Below, piece by piece: positions 1 through 13,259 of a stretch of DNA of 64,000 bases. Source of the stretch: Alisma plantago-aquatica (taxonomy: Eukaryota > Streptophyta > Magnoliopsida > Alismatales > Alismataceae). The position numbers and the translations under genes are program-made. Within the stretch, counting starts at the first letter, position 1, and each line of letters begins with the position of its first letter. The stretch is from NCBI GenBank assembly GCA_963693085.1, contig OY856414.1:261110001-261174000 (forward strand), written 5' to 3'. Below the pieces are notes generated by a model that was not told the DNA's origin, did not search any database, and worked only from the letters and a program-made list of their open reading frames with translations.

Positions 1-1530
1 AATCATGTTAGCATCATTTAGTGCAAATCAAAGTATTTGTGATGAATCACCTTGAATTGACCTTGTACATATCTAGCACCCTAAATTTTACAAATAATGG
101 ATTTGGAAACAAATGAAACTATTACTTAAAACATCATATATTAATTATTGAGTGATTTATACTAAGATTAATAACCTAGATGGGGCTTTGGATAGAAGAT
201 TTAATTATTACCTTCTTTAAGTTAATAAGAATTTGACACTTGGTTAAATTCTCATTAAACTAGGACTTATCATTTTGAAGTTATGAAATGATGGAGTAAT
301 TAAGAATAGGGGAGCAAGTACCACCTTATTTGGCTAAATTTATGAGATGAGAACCATTCCCGCCTACATAATGCATGCATTAAAGGGAATATAGTTTCTC
401 TCTCTCTCTCTCGACCCCTTCACATCATCACCATCCTCCAAACACTAGCATCATCTCCTATATCAATCCCCATGGTCAACATTCTTTAGGAAACTGAGAA
501 ATGAGATCATCTACCACCCAACCACAGTTAGCCGTGGTGGCACTCAGGAGTCTCCATACAGCAGCTATGAAACCTTGCTACATATTTTCCTAAACCCCGC
601 CTCCCTCACCATTTTCTCTCCTCCTCCTCACTATATCACCTTTGCAATATGGTGATTCACCCTACACTTGCTTTCCCCATCTTTAACTCATGCCAGATGC
701 ATTATTGTTTGGTGAAAAAGTCACCACTTTTGATATGCAACTTTCATGGACCTTCAATGATTCTAAAACACCCCCATATGAATCAAAGACTAGGGGCACA
801 CCATTGCCTTTGTCTATTCTAGCAAGATCACTGTTGTGGATAGATAGATTAAGGTTGATGATGAGAACTACATTGATCCCTAGATACAAGAGTAGCAATT
901 TTAGTTTGGCAACACCAATCACCTCATCCTAGAACACATTATTCACAACCCAAACCCAAATCTCCTCCAATCTTCCATTGCACTTTAGATCATAGTATTA
1001 TGTCATCTTCTCACCTAACCACCCTGGTTGAAGGAGAAAGTAGCCACCTATATAGCATCCTACATCCTTGACAACTAAATAGGCCCCAACTTGCCAACAA
1101 TATACCTTAACTAACCCACATCTCAATGATTAGGCATGCCATAGACACAGTCTCGATGCCCCTAAGCACTTTGATGCATCTTCCTTGTTCCTCCAAGATC
1201 TTTGCACCTAAATCTAAAGATCTATGTACCCTACCATCACCAACCTCCACTTCTGATGCCCAGGAAGCTCTAACTGATGTCTTCAAGACTAAGTTTTCCC
1301 ACCTAGATGCTCTTGTGTTGTGACCTTGACCATAATCACCTAGAGAAGCATCCTTTTAGTCTACAATATGCAATCAAGATAGTAAAACTAAAGGCATGAG
1401 TTATCCCTATCATTTGTCCTGGAGTTTCGGTGATTTGGATTATCATTCCAGAGACCATCCTCTTGAAACCTTGATGTCAATAGACCGCCTACAAATAGAT
1501 AATCTATGCCCAAGTTTAGAAATCAACAAA
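1..1530 (-). repeat. Internal piece of unclassified LTR element, copy 1 (inverted relative to 35.2-36.7 kb)
   Basis: The reverse complement of this stretch aligns by eye to about 35190-36720 almost end to end. For example, the block near 781 (aatcaaagactaggggcaca) is the inverted counterpart of the block near 35925, and the TTAGCCGTGGTGG block near 530 matches inverted at about 36200. The other copy lies downstream of an LTR and a tRNA-Met-like primer site, so this is inferred to be internal retroelement sequence. The longest minus-strand frame is 683-922 (79 aa). I do not recognise the product. Both copies have stops and indels. Confidence 0.6.
397..412. repeat. (TC)n microsatellite
   Basis: Eight TC dinucleotides, lying inside the repeat copy at 1-1530. 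Confidence 0.9.
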
Positions 1531-1924
1531 CTGTCAGTACATTTTCATCATCTTCATATTCTAAATTTGAGAAAACTAAATAAATAAGGAAAGCAGTAGA
1601 TAATATATGAATGGATAATCTGGAAATCTAGTTGTATAGAGATATATACATACATTCCTAAATGCCAAGTCTATAAAGTCGTACTAAAACCAATAGTAAA
1701 CGTATAATAGACAAAAGGTCACATAATAACCATAACATGTCAAATACAAACATATTAGTTGGGATAACCTAGTCGGTTAATCCACGAATCAAATGTTTGT
1801 CACATTATTGTGTGTACATATGTGTTAATAAGCATATGAGCTATAACTAAGTAATATTGGTTGTTGTTGAAATTATATCCTTGTTATAGAAAAAAATCCT
1901 AGAAATATACATACTTGAATATAT

Positions 1925-3252
1925 TGTGTTATAAGATCTTGATTTATGAATCACTATAACCAACGACAACATATCTTATTGAAAATTTTAGAAAAATATA
2001 AACTAAAATTGAATTGACCTTACATAATATCATACTACAAAATGAAACATTAAAGGATACTCGAGGGTTATACTATACAAGGAATTCTCTATTTATATAT
2101 AAGTAGATGTATAACTTTGTTCATATTCATATATGATTCCTAATTATTAGCATATGAGTATATTGGTGTTCTCTTAGTTATAAATGAAACTAGTAGTTTT
2201 CCCACTTTTAGGGGATAACATGGAATTATGTGGTGCATAATATATATCACTAATTTTATGTATGTATAACCTTGACATATCTAAATAGAATGAAAATCAA
2301 GGGGTAATATGACTACTTAGTACAGAAACCAAGGAAAATAATGATAAATATCATTTCATAAGCCATTGCAAGACAATAGTAACCAATATCATTCTATACT
2401 TATAGATCTCTCTCTTGATTAAATCTTACAGCTCTATACCTAGAATGTTCGGATTTTATATGATTTTATTCAAGGTATGAAATTTCAATTATGTTTAGAA
2501 AGCTTATTCCCTTTTGAAATCATGCATATTAGATAGGTTGGTTTGCCTAAAATTGTTTTAAAACTTTGTCCTTCTTCCTTGAATGGCCACCAACAAATCA
2601 ATTCTAAAAATAGTAGCATATTGTTTATATGTCAAAGAAGGGTAGGTTGGTGCCCATTAGCTTATTGGAATTACCCTTCCACACCTCTTTGTAGAGTTAA
2701 AGGACATAAGGTCCTTCACTATATATAGAAATTTAATTGGGGCATTGTTGTTCTTTGTAGGAGATAATACATGGCTTCCCTACAAATAGACATTGACATG
2801 TGGTATGTATTTGAAATTTTGAATTACTAGTCATAAAATTTATATTGAATCCTATTGATGTTGAAAAATCTATTCCCATTTGATAATTTTGTACTTAATT
2901 CATTACATTTTTTTCATAAAAATGCTTTGTAGCTAGGTTCATACTTATACTTTCCAAATATCAATTTTGTACCAGGTTATTTGAATGACCCATATATCCC
3001 TTCCTGGGGTCCATGTGTGGTTTTCTACCCTCTAGGAATTCATGGACATGTGATCAAACAAGCCTAGAAGAAACCTACAAGAGTTGTCCCATGTTGAAGA
3101 GTAGATAGGAATCAGTGACTATTGTCAATTTGTATTCATGTTTACAAGTTTCCAAGACTTTGATGTAAAGAATGGTTGTAGAAGTATTTGTTTATACTTA
3201 TTTTGATACAATTTTATAATGATTGATCATACAATTAAGGTTTTTACAAGGA
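1925..3252 (+). mobile_element. LTR-like unit, copy 1 (probable solo LTR)
   Basis: About 1.3 kb align in the same orientation with 33234-34547. Shared blocks include 'aattgaattgac' near 1985/33299, 'tagtagttttcccactttta' near 2190/33483 and the 'attcatggacatgtgatcaaa' region near 3040/34331. A plus-strand TATA-like ctatatatag lies at 2719-2728. The other copy is followed directly by a primer-site-like sequence, which is why I call this an LTR. No such site follows this copy, so a solo LTR is likely. Boundaries are approximate. Confidence 0.5.
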
Positions 3253-3849
3253 CCATGTGGATTTGTGTCCTTGTGTAACATAAATCTTACAAGGGTTGGA
3301 CTTCCTAAAAACTCAGGATCTTGGCATTTGTGGATTTTTATGTAACCATCCAATAGAGATCTATTCTAGATCTTGTCAAGAGTTTACAAGTTTCAACCGG
3401 TGTTCCAACTCATGAATCAGATATCTCATCACCATGAGTTATAACTAACAAGATAAAATAGATAGATCAATCATAGAGCTCAATCAGGGATCTTGTCAGG
3501 AGTTTATGGGTTCATACTACATTGGGTTCCATGATCTCTTCACCCAACAAAGACATAATTGATCTAAACATAGAACAAGTAAATAAATCATAAGAAAAGC
3601 ATCTAATCAATAGAATCTTAGAGTCAAATATAGTTAAAATAAGATATGTTCTATGGGCCTACTCCCCATGCCCTAGTATGAAGGGTCTACATAGACAAGA
3701 TATTGACCGGCCTAAATTGCGCATCCTAAAATTGGAGGCGGATTTGAGGTAGTCGAACTTTTACATTTATAACCCAAAACCTTCTAGGCCCCCACAACTT
3801 TGTTTACGGGGTCGAAGTAGATATACGGGGTCGAACATAGGGACAAGGG
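3253..3849. other. Unassigned AT-rich sequence
   Basis: No coding frame, repeat or structural signal that I can support. Confidence 0.5.
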
Positions 3850-4538
3850 TGGTAGTGTTGAGAACGCAGAATCGACACACTACACTCTGGCAAGGATAAA
3901 AGATGATAAAATTCCCAAAAGGGAACAACTATATAAGATCAATAAAAAAAAAGAAAACCCTATCTCCAACTGGAGTTACAAGGAAAACTTAGGTTTTAAG
4001 CATTTATCATTTTTTAGGGATTTTCGTGCAACAGAAACAGAGAGATGATACTAAAGCTAAAGCAAGGTACGAAGGAGGAAAACTTCAGTAAAACAAGTGG
4101 TAGCAGGAACATCCTGTACCCCTCCTCTCAGAGCGGGTACCTCTAACCAAGCATCAACATCACTCTCGAGGTTGCTGGACTTAGGTTAGAGTGGGAAGGT
4201 TACTACAACAACTTCGATTCTAGGCACTCTCGCACTCTAGAATCGGACCAAACACTAGAGCCACAACACCTCTCTCGAGGCTGTTGCAACGGGAAAACAC
4301 GATTCGGTAGCTAATCGAAACGCGATCCAAGCATGCAAGCTAGAGTTCAGATGCTAAACATAGCAATCATCCAAAAAAGGTACCAAACATAAAGCAGCAG
4401 GTAATTAAACTCTTCCATTTCCATAAACAAATAGGGTTCTGATTACATAACAGAAGTAAAAGAAATAAATGACTGAAAAAGTAAAGATAGATGTCGCCTT
4501 CTTGATATAGAAGGACGACAGACTATAGCTGACCCTCC

Positions 4539-4593
4539 AGCCCGATACCGGGCAGGAACCTAGCCCGATACCGGGCAGGAACCTAGCCCGATA
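4539..4593. repeat. 23-bp tandem repeat, about 2.4 copies, containing CCCGATACCGGG
   Basis: Two identical 23-bp units (4539-4561 and 4562-4584) followed by a partial third. Each contains the near-palindrome GCCCGATACCGGGC. Confidence 0.85.
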
Positions 4594-4986
4594 CAACCGT
4601 GTCGGGTGGCACACCCTCTCAGGAGACACACTGTGATGAGCGGATTGCATCGTGCGAGGACCCTTGCCCGAAACGCTCATGTCGGGCGGCACCCTCTCGG
4701 GCGACGCGCCGTGACGCGCGATGCGTATCGGGGTTCAGTATCGTGCCGGGCTAGAGCGATGCTCCTAGTATCGATCACTCATGTCGGGGATCCTTGTCGG
4801 CCGATATTGGCCTGTAGTGTTGCCCGGGGTGACTCTAAGTGAACCATTCCCTCCCTCTCGGGATGGGGAAATGCTCACCTAGAATCACCCGGCACGAATA
4901 CTGAGGCACGATACACTAGCTCTTCACAGCTTTCCTGAGGTGACTTGCGTAGGGTTCCGACCTATCTTTTCAGCTTCCTGTAGATG

Positions 4987-4996
4987 CTATTTATAG
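4987..4996 (-). promoter_or_regulatory. TATA box of LTR-D
   Basis: ctatttatag on plus reads CTATAAATAG on minus. Its place between two palindrome clusters mirrors that in elements A, B and C. Confidence 0.5.
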
Positions 4997-5034
4997 GCAG
5001 TGGTTGGGGGAAGTTATGGTGCTCAGGGTGCCAC

Positions 5035-5340
5035 GTGTTCTCCTTATCATCGCGGAAATTGTGGACGACCGATATCAGTATCGCCCGACACAAGGATGTT
5101 GGCTGTCGGTCACGTCACGAGCGACGCCTGCCAGTGGGCGGCCTGTATCGCGTGACAAGCTTTAGTTGTCGTGGCGAGCTTAGCTCCCTGTCGGGTAAAA
5201 GACGTGTCGCCCGCTAGTTCCTTTCTGCGCGACATCCTCATGTCACGCGTCAGTGTGTTGCGCTACCCTATCGGGTAGTGAGCGTATTGGCCATCTGGAA
5301 GGCCGATGCATGTGGAACTTGTTTGTGGGTCGGGACGACC
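5035..5340. promoter_or_regulatory. Palindrome-rich GTCGGGC cluster upstream of the LTR-D TATA box
   Basis: Repeated half-sites such as tcgcccgac, gtcggtca, gtcgccc, cacgcgtc and tatcgggta in both orientations. They are less regular than the arrays in elements A and B, but in the equivalent position. Confidence 0.5.
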
Positions 5341-5521
5341 TTATTGATGATAAATGTATCAAAAATTGAGGAAAAACTCTGCAAAAGATGGAAGTATTGA
5401 ATTAAGAGCGTCGTTTGGCCAATTATTGCAAAAGTACATATAAAAGGAGAGGAAAATAGTTAAAAGGGCAGTTTTGATAACAAAATAAGGGTAAAAAACA
5501 TCACAAAAATTGGTGTTATCA

Positions 5522-8500
5522 GATATGCATAAGATCAAGGGAATATTTAAGAATGGAAAGAGTCATGTTGAAAAATATAGAAGAAAAGTGAGGTCTTCTA
5601 TGAGGAAGATGATGGCTCTTTCCTTTTATTACTTGCTTTGAGGATCCAAAGGTGGCTCTGGGGTGATAGAATATGATATCCCCGTTTGAGAATGGAGATT
5701 TCCTTGAATTTATAGTAAAATATGACCATCATTTGGTTTGAATGCCCACAAAATAAAGAGCCATGATAGGTCAAGTATTGAATTCTCAAATACCAAGTAT
5801 AATTCACCGGTTCCCTTTTAGGATTAAATGCCTTACTTTGATAGATTTTTAATCGATGCCTTGATATATTTTTGCTCGGTCAAATGCCTTTAGTTGCATT
5901 CTTTCTTCCATACAAAAGAGCATGGTCGTAGTTTTTTGCTTTTATTGGCCAATTTTCCTTTGTCTGGTCAAGGGAGTAATCTTTGATATATTTAATTTTT
6001 ACCCCAATAGAAAATACATAAAATTATTGCATGACATTCCTTTAATTACTTTGACTGTTTATTAATTTCTTTGACTTTCTTTGCTGCATACCATTACAGG
6101 AATTTCAAGAAAATTTTGGCCCAAACACAAGTTTCAAAGTGTTCCACAAATATATTTTTATGTGAATCATTAAAATTCCCTTTATAACTCATGGTTGAAT
6201 ATTAAATTTCGAGTTTATATGCAAAAGATATGACTGTTTTGGTGCGGAATGTATATATCATGCACTACTGGAATATTTACATGATAGTCGACCGGTTGGA
6301 AAATCCACTCTACTGATTGGAAAATCCAAAATATATTTCCCTATAAATAATTAAATTCCCTTTCTAACTCATAATTAAACATTAAATTCTGAATTTGTAT
6401 GCAAAAGATATGGCTATTTTGGTGTGAAACATATATATACCAGGTACTACAGGGAGTTTTGTAAACATATTTCATAAGTATTTTTGAAAGTTCTTGATAT
6501 TTTAAGTGAATGGGTACAATTGAGCTATTTTCCTACAATAAATGAGTAAATTTAACTAAAACTATAATTTAGTAGAAAAATCCAAACTAGTGTAATTAAA
6601 TTATAAAATTGGAAAATATCAACACAATGATGTAAATAGTTGATCTGAATGATGCGACACAAATTGATGAATATGCATTCATCAAAATACTAGCTAGATA
6701 AGGTAGTAGTCATTATTTTGGGGGATCTTCTTTTGTGGGCAAATTTTCTTCATATATCCTAATTCATACTATAGGTCCATCGTTGAATGCTGTAGGAGTA
6801 GGTTTTCCTCAATACAGGGACTCTACCTTAATTGTGGTGATACCTTCTAGAAGCTCCTCTTCTGGTCACTGGTAGTTCAATGGTGGCATTCACTCTATCA
6901 TGAGTAGAGAACATCATTCTTTAGGGTCTTCTTCAATCAATTATTGTCCTTTGGCCAAGCACTTGACAGAGTGGCTAAAGAAGAAGCTGATTAGTGATTG
7001 TCTTTAGGGTTTTCATTCCATTATGAATTTTTATTTCCTGTAAGGAAAATCATGTCTTGTCCATGTTGTTATTTCTAGGACTCTTTTATATTTAAACAAA
7101 GTATGAATTAGAGTACAAATAAAACTATGAGGTTTTGTGATATTCGAGAATCAAAATTTTGTAGTTTATTCTTCAAAAGATGTCTGCTAGAATAGAAAAA
7201 TTCCTCAATATGTGAGTCGGTTGAAGGTGATGGATTGGATAAATCCTCTAGATTTTTGGAACAATGAGTAGGTTGTGTACTTGCATTGACTGTCGATGTA
7301 AGATCCTCAAATTTTTGATGATTTGATAACCAAATTAAAACAATAAAGTTAGCTTGGATCCACTTTGAGGCATGGGTTCAGCCCATGACCCAAGTAAGGC
7401 CCATGAGACTATTTATTATGCAAATAGGTCATTGTGGCACAAGTTTAAGAAATAAGAGATTTCATGCATAAATGAATGATAATATCTTTTTGAATTGTTA
7501 GATAATTGAAATATGGGATAATATGCATGTTTCCAAAATATTCTAACATATGGTTTGATTTGGATAATCAATGGAATAATTATTTGAACAAGACTTGCAA
7601 GTCAAGTTTTAAATAACAAATAAGGATAATTCGATCTGATTTTTGAAAAAATCAAATATAATTAGGAAACTAAGATGGTTCTAGAATTTGATATAAAAAG
7701 ACTTTCCATGTGATGTGGGTAATTGATTTAAGGAAATGCTTGAATAACAAGTTTTGGATATATGTGTTTCTAAGTTGGAAACCTATTAAATAGTTTCCTT
7801 TTTACAACAATGCATTATTTTCATACCAATGGAAGAGAGAGTTGAGGAAGGAAAGTATCCTTTAATATGATACCATATTGGACTTTTAAAATAAGTCAAG
7901 CAGTTACCTTATTAATTAATATATATAAGTCAAAGAATTTTATTTTCCAGATGTTAAGGGAGGATTTTACCTTCTAATCAATATTGCAGTAAAGAATTAC
8001 AATCCCCTTGCTATTTTGGAATATATATAAGTAAGTTTCCTCGTAAGGATAGAAATCTTTTGTTTTTAGCCATAGACATTATTCATACATCGGTGAACAC
8101 CCTATATATGAATTGTGACCAACCTCCATGCACCCTTATGGGATTTTGAGAAAAATCTTGAGACCAAAAAAGGATTGTTATCCTTCCTATTCTTTTGTCA
8201 ATAGAAACCAAGCCTTGAGATTGAGAACCCTGGTCTTTGCCTTCTACTATCCATTCCTGACTACGTTGGAGACACGCCTTCAACCATATCCAAAAACATT
8301 GGCAAAAGGAGAAGCAAGCCACAGGACGATGCACTCACACAAAGGTTGAGCGGTCATGCTTCTAGGGTAGCGTCATCCACCTATTTGTTGATAGACACAT
8401 ATACCCTCACCACCTTGTCAACATTTGAGTTGGAGGTGAGAATGCCTATTGCCGTCGAAAGAAGCCAACATGGGTTTCTTACTTCCCATCCCTATGTCGG

Positions 8501-9897
8501 GTAGTGACCCAACGTCCCATTAGGATGAGGGAAGGGAGGATGGATGATTGCATTGGTCACCCCTTGGGAATAAAGTAGTCATTGATTTCATGTTGAGTCA
8601 GATGAGAGGGAGATGCAAAAGCATCTAGAGGGAGAACCATGAGTTGGTTAAGGTAGGGTATGACCTGGTGATCTGTCCACTCAAGCATGGAGACTAGGCA
8701 GTTGGTGTGTCATCAGGTTGGTGGTGGAGGTAGTTGGGGTCGAGGGAGTGGTGGCGTGTGATGGAAGATGTCCGTTTGGCACTGGTTGCAACATCTATGA
8801 TGTGACCTATGCACACAAAGTGTGGGTGCACAAGGAAGGAGAAAGGAATGGGGTTCCCTAACCAATGGATCCGCCTACTTTTGGAAGGTTGAGTTTCACT
8901 TAGGACCAAAATGTGATATGTGGGCCTTGAACATAAAGGTAATTAGAGTAGAGTTAAATGTGATGATGTCTCACTTTGTTATTGGTCTAACTATAGTTAA
9001 TTTGCATTAAATGTGGAAAACAATTGATATATTGGAATATAGAAAATTTATATATCAAAATGATCAAAAAAAATGGGTAGGATCCAAAGAAATTGATATC
9101 ATGACCTAGATCTGATTTTAATTCCAAAATTAATGCTAATACATGTAATTAGGATGACTCATGCATAAAACCCAAGTTTGGTGAATAGATTGTTAATCAT
9201 ATTAAATACAGTTACTTGTGTTAATAAACTAATATTTTTGTATATCATGTGAATCCAAGATGATGATGATAATGATGATGACTAAATTAGGGTTTCTAAA
9301 GTGAATAATCATACATATGAAGAATTAGGGTTTTGAAACCAAAGATCATAACTTGATATGATATTAATGTACAAAATCTAATCAAGGTGTTCATAATAAA
9401 ATGATATCATGGATCTGATAATTAGGGTTTCACCTAATGTCTAATATGGGTTTATAACTCTAGTTAATAATGATGCAGTGGAATTAGGATTTGGTAACCT
9501 TATTCCTTATCCAAACACAAGGCAACCCTTAAGCCTATGTTAGGTCATATGTTAGATTAGTATGATTTGATATGTATGGTGACACTTTAGAGTATACATA
9601 CATGTATATAATGTTGGTTGATATTATTAAATGCTTGGGTGTTTGGATATATCCTTCAAGTACATGTTGCATGGTTTATGCATGGAAAGGAGGTATCTGG
9701 TTACTTATGGATAACCACTCTTATCAAATTCCAATGTTTTCCAAAGTTTCAAGAATGTATTGCCTTTGACATGCTTGGTTGTTTGTTTACTTCCTTCTAA
9801 ACTATAAGGCCCTATGTGTATCACCTTATATTAGCATAGCTTGCTCAAACCCAAGACGCTATCTCTATAGGGTTGGATGTATGGAAAGAAAGTCATT
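5522..9897. other. Unassigned AT-rich interval
   Basis: Apart from the 180-bp duplication listed separately, I see no domain, LTR pair or RNA gene here. Frames at 8083-8349 and 8694-9010 are short, overlap on both strands and lack recognisable motifs. Confidence 0.5.
6150..6470. repeat. Diverged direct duplication, period about 180 bp
   Basis: The block starting attccctttataactcat at 6175 recurs at 6355 (attccctttctaactcat). Both continue through a shared 'tatgcaaaagatatg' block, ending near gcactactgg/ggtactacag. Confidence 0.8.
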
Positions 9898-10126
9898 ATG
9901 GAGATTACCCCCAACAAAAGGGTATACCATAGTTATTATCCCTGATGAGAAGGTAAACCATAGAGATTACCCCCTAGTGAGACGGTATGTCATAGAGATT
10001 ACCCCCAACGAGAGGGCATGCCATAGGGATTACCCACAGTGAGAGGGTATGCCATAGAGATTACCCCCAATAAGAGGGTATGCCATAGATATTACCCCCA
10101 GTGAGAGGGTATACCATAGAGATTGA
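9898..10126. repeat. 31-bp minisatellite, about 7.3 copies
   Basis: Units start at 9898, 9929, 9960, 9992, 10023, 10054, 10085 and a partial at 10116. Consensus is near atagagattaccccca followed by acgagagggtatgcc. One unit is 32 bp. Copies differ by a few substitutions each. There are no unique spacers, so it is not a CRISPR array. Confidence 0.95.
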
Positions 10127-10739
10127 ACAATTATGAGTTCAGAAGTTAAATAGAAAATGCAAGCTAGAATATTGTTAATAATTGTTGATATGGTTATTAT
10201 GTAGTTACACCTACATGCATAGATTTTGGTTGCACCATGTACACAATATAATAATTTGTTGAGTGCATTTTGGATTTTCGTCGTTTTAGTTTATTGCAAT
10301 ATATGAAGATATCAAGACATGGAGAGTCTGATGAAATAAAAAGAAGACAATAAAGCTAAGTCAAGGAGGAATAGTTAGATACTTTTTCTCATATGTTATA
10401 GACCTCATGTAAGATTTATGTAACTCCATAGAGGAGCATTCCTATACATCTTGTAAATAGTATTTGTGAAATAATGGAAACTATTTTCTATTATTTGTTA
10501 TTTATTGAATCTAGATGCTTAGAGATTTTGTTAATAGTTGTTGACTTTAAGATCCTTTCATAATTGGTGGACACTGAAAAGCGAGGTCATTACAGTTGAT
10601 GTAGATGCATGTGGGGGATTGCTCAATTCCTATAGGGAAAAGGAAATTGAGTCCTTTTGCTCCTAGGAGCGAGTTTCTTTGTATGAGACCTATAAATAGG
10701 GTTGTATCCCTCGCCTACATCTTCGTTCTCATGACCTAG

Positions 10740-11850
10740 AGTCATGGTACAGAAGAGATGAGGGAAATCCTTCTTTTGTGGTGTCCTCTCATCAACATGT
10801 CCTTGATATGCCAATGTATCATTGATCTCTCTGAGACTATAGAATTTGAGTTGGAAAGGTTTGGCGTGACTCATCATCTTCATCATCTAGCATATGTCCC
10901 TATCGTGAGGGAGTTGACATTGGTGGTAATCCCCTTTTGGGATGCTTTTAGTCACTCCTTACAATTTTGGGATGTTGTTTTGACTCCAAACTTGGAATAT
11001 GTGACTAAGACTACTCAACTTCCTTTACATGATTGCTGGCATGCGGTACTGGAGAAGTCAATTTGGGTTGTTGAGTTGAGGTATCTGCTTAATGTGAAGA
11101 AGTTCCAAGCTTCTCAATGGATGATTGATGATGGTTAATTTATTCATGTAACTTCCCTATGGGAGTCGTTCAAGAGAAAATTGTGTTGTGGAGGTGGTCC
11201 TCCTAATATACCTCATTTGCGAGCATACACTTTAATTATTCTGGAAGAGATGTTCTTTGTAGAAATTATTGGCGAGTGACATCTGTTACTTCTGGAATCA
11301 TGACTGCCTTGTAGAGAAAGAAAATCATTGTTCCTTTGACATTGATTGAGTTGTATGAAAGCTTGGATGAAGCACAAATTACTACAAAGATGAGGGGACC
11401 TTTCAAGGTCTTGCATATTTATCTGGGAATGCATATTGGTCCCTCTAGATTGATAAAATCTTGAAATCCTCATTACAACATGGAAAAGGAGTCTTTTTCA
11501 AAGAATATATAATTAGATGAGCCTCTTTAGCTACATGGATATATGGATTGATGGATTGAAGGTTTAATGGCTACATACTTGTGTTGGGGATGGATTGAAT
11601 TACATATTGATAATTCAGCCAGTGGCATGGGTATGTTCAACTTCCAGTGTTTGATCATCTTTTCGGGTCTGGTGGGTTGTGTCGTGTTATGCTATGTTGG
11701 TGTTGAGGCAATTCAATTGTCAAAAGTGTGTGTACCAATTTGAAGCCCTTCCCTCTTTTTTCAAGAAGCCAATGGTAGATTCCCAAAAAGGTCACTAGAA
11801 GGTGTCATATATTTATTGGACCGAAAGAGGCTTACTTAATATTCCTTTCT
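10740..11850 (+). pseudogene. PMD/DUF7745-like retroelement-associated protein relic
   Basis: The longest open piece is 10758-11138 (126 aa), and the same frame can be followed through stops to about 11470 and weakly to 11850. The fragments FWDAFSHSLQFWDVVLTPNLEYV and TTQLPL fit the 'W-D-P..F.F...E..PTLEE....GLPL' pattern of plant mobile domain/DUF7745-type proteins carried by plant transposable elements. Further on, FKRKLC.., LRAYTLIILEEMFF and VPLTLIELYESLDEA fit the second half of that domain. At least two in-frame stops (near 11276 and 11310) make it a pseudogene. The strand is opposite to gypsy-1, so it belongs to a different insertion. The family call is from remembered pattern, not a search. 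Confidence 0.5.
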
Positions 11851-12949
11851 TGTAGTCTGGGATTGCTCTCCTGAGTACTTGGAATGTCTTGTGTTGACGA
11901 CTCTAGTGGTAGTGACTTGTAATTCTTCTCGAGAACCATAGTGATTGTATATTTTTTTGTTCATTTGTTGGTTTATATGTTGGCATGAGAGGCCAAGATT
12001 CTATATTGAAATCATAAATATTTGAGTAAATATTTTTCATGATGTGTGGAATTAGCTATGGATACTCCCTCCATGATATTTAGAAACATGTGTTAGGATT
12101 TATATCCTTGAGGTTCATATTTATGTGAGTTCCTCTTTGACAAATCATTTGATACTGAGAAATACAGAGCTCATGTCCATGCAATTTAGATCACCAGAGA
12201 TATTTGTATGTTTCAACATATTGTTATTACCTTCTTCTCATCCACCTCCTTGCAAGAAGTTGGAAGATCGAAACCGCAAGCACTTTAGTCTATCTCTTAT
12301 CTCTATTTGATGATATGTGTTTCCTACCTCAAAACATTTGTGATCCATTTTGTTATGGTTGGGTCCTTATTCTAGGGGAGAAGATGAAAAGGCTTTACTA
12401 AACATGGGTGACATGCTATGTGCTAAAGTCACACCATATAATAAGTGCTTCAATGACAATTCCCTACCCAGTTGAGTCAAGGTGCCAGATATCATAGACA
12501 TCCTGGCATGTTTTACTCCTAACATGCCTTAGTGTAGAAATCCACATCAAGCATGTGGCTTCCTTTTATAAGGGTTTTTGGATAATTATTATCATTTTTT
12601 ATAAAGTTCCTATATATCGTGAGTCTTGTTATTGAAGCTTTTGATTTGACATTGATACTTAGGGCCTTATTGTGAGAGACTAAGATTCCATGGGGAATGA
12701 ATGGGTTTGCCTAGTGAGGGTTTCCCATCTCATAACTTCCAGGCTAGTTCATACAAATTTTGGTCCCACCTCTTTTTAACAGATGAGGCAAGGATAGCTG
12801 CATGTATTTTCAACTTATGCCTTCTCCCGATAGTCCTCCTATCAAGTCTAACTTGAGAGATGTAAGTGTTGTGGAATCTCCCTGGGTATAGGTGTCAGGA
12901 ATCTAATTGTTAGGATCAGATATGACTTGCCTATAGGGACTCATAGACT
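11851..12949. other. Unassigned interval beside gypsy-1
   Basis: No supported gene. The right part may be the 3' non-coding region of gypsy-1, since sequence from about 12990 resembles the region left of gypsy-2 near 42370. Confidence 0.4.
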
Positions 12950-13259
12950 CTTCCATCCTCTTATGTTGTTGATCGCAGGGCTTCACCTCACCTTTTTCTG
13001 CATTCATGAACATGTTGGGGTGCATTTTATAGGGTTGTCCTATTTGAAGGAATTTCTTAGGTTGTGAATCATTGGGGCCTTAGGATAATGGACGTGATCC
13101 TTAGGCCCTAGGTTCTACTTTGACCTTTCCACTTCAAGGTGCATGAGGGGGCAAGGTTGGGTGCTTAAATTAGATTTTAGGTAATTTTAGAGTGGAAAGA
13201 GATTTGGGATGCCTTACATGGGTTTCTATCAGCTGTTTTTACAATCTGATTAGTAGTAG

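Larger units (their letters stand above)
3850..5521 (-). mobile_element. GC-rich LTR-like relic (LTR-D)
   Basis: A sharply GC-rich block inside AT-rich surroundings. The minus strand has a canonical TATA box (TATAAATA, plus 4987-4996). Upstream of it (5035-5340) is a cluster of imperfect palindromes rich in GTCGGGC/GCCCGAC half-sites, and downstream (4530-4850) is a second cluster. The right end reads TGATAACACC on the minus strand, a plausible LTR start. A plausible left end is tgttgag at 3856, but no target duplication is seen, so the limits are uncertain. Short frames at 4405-4842 and 4984-5217 come from GC-rich composition and are not genes. Confidence 0.45.

Noticed and set aside
4405..5217. 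Frames of 77-95 aa in the GC-rich island
   Set aside because: GC-rich composition lowers stop frequency; frames overlap on both strands and follow the palindromic repeats.
9779..10126. Direct repeats of 31 bp suggesting a CRISPR array, and an 87-aa frame across them
   Set aside because: Units are head to tail with no unique spacers and sit in a plant genome. The frame is a product of the repeat.
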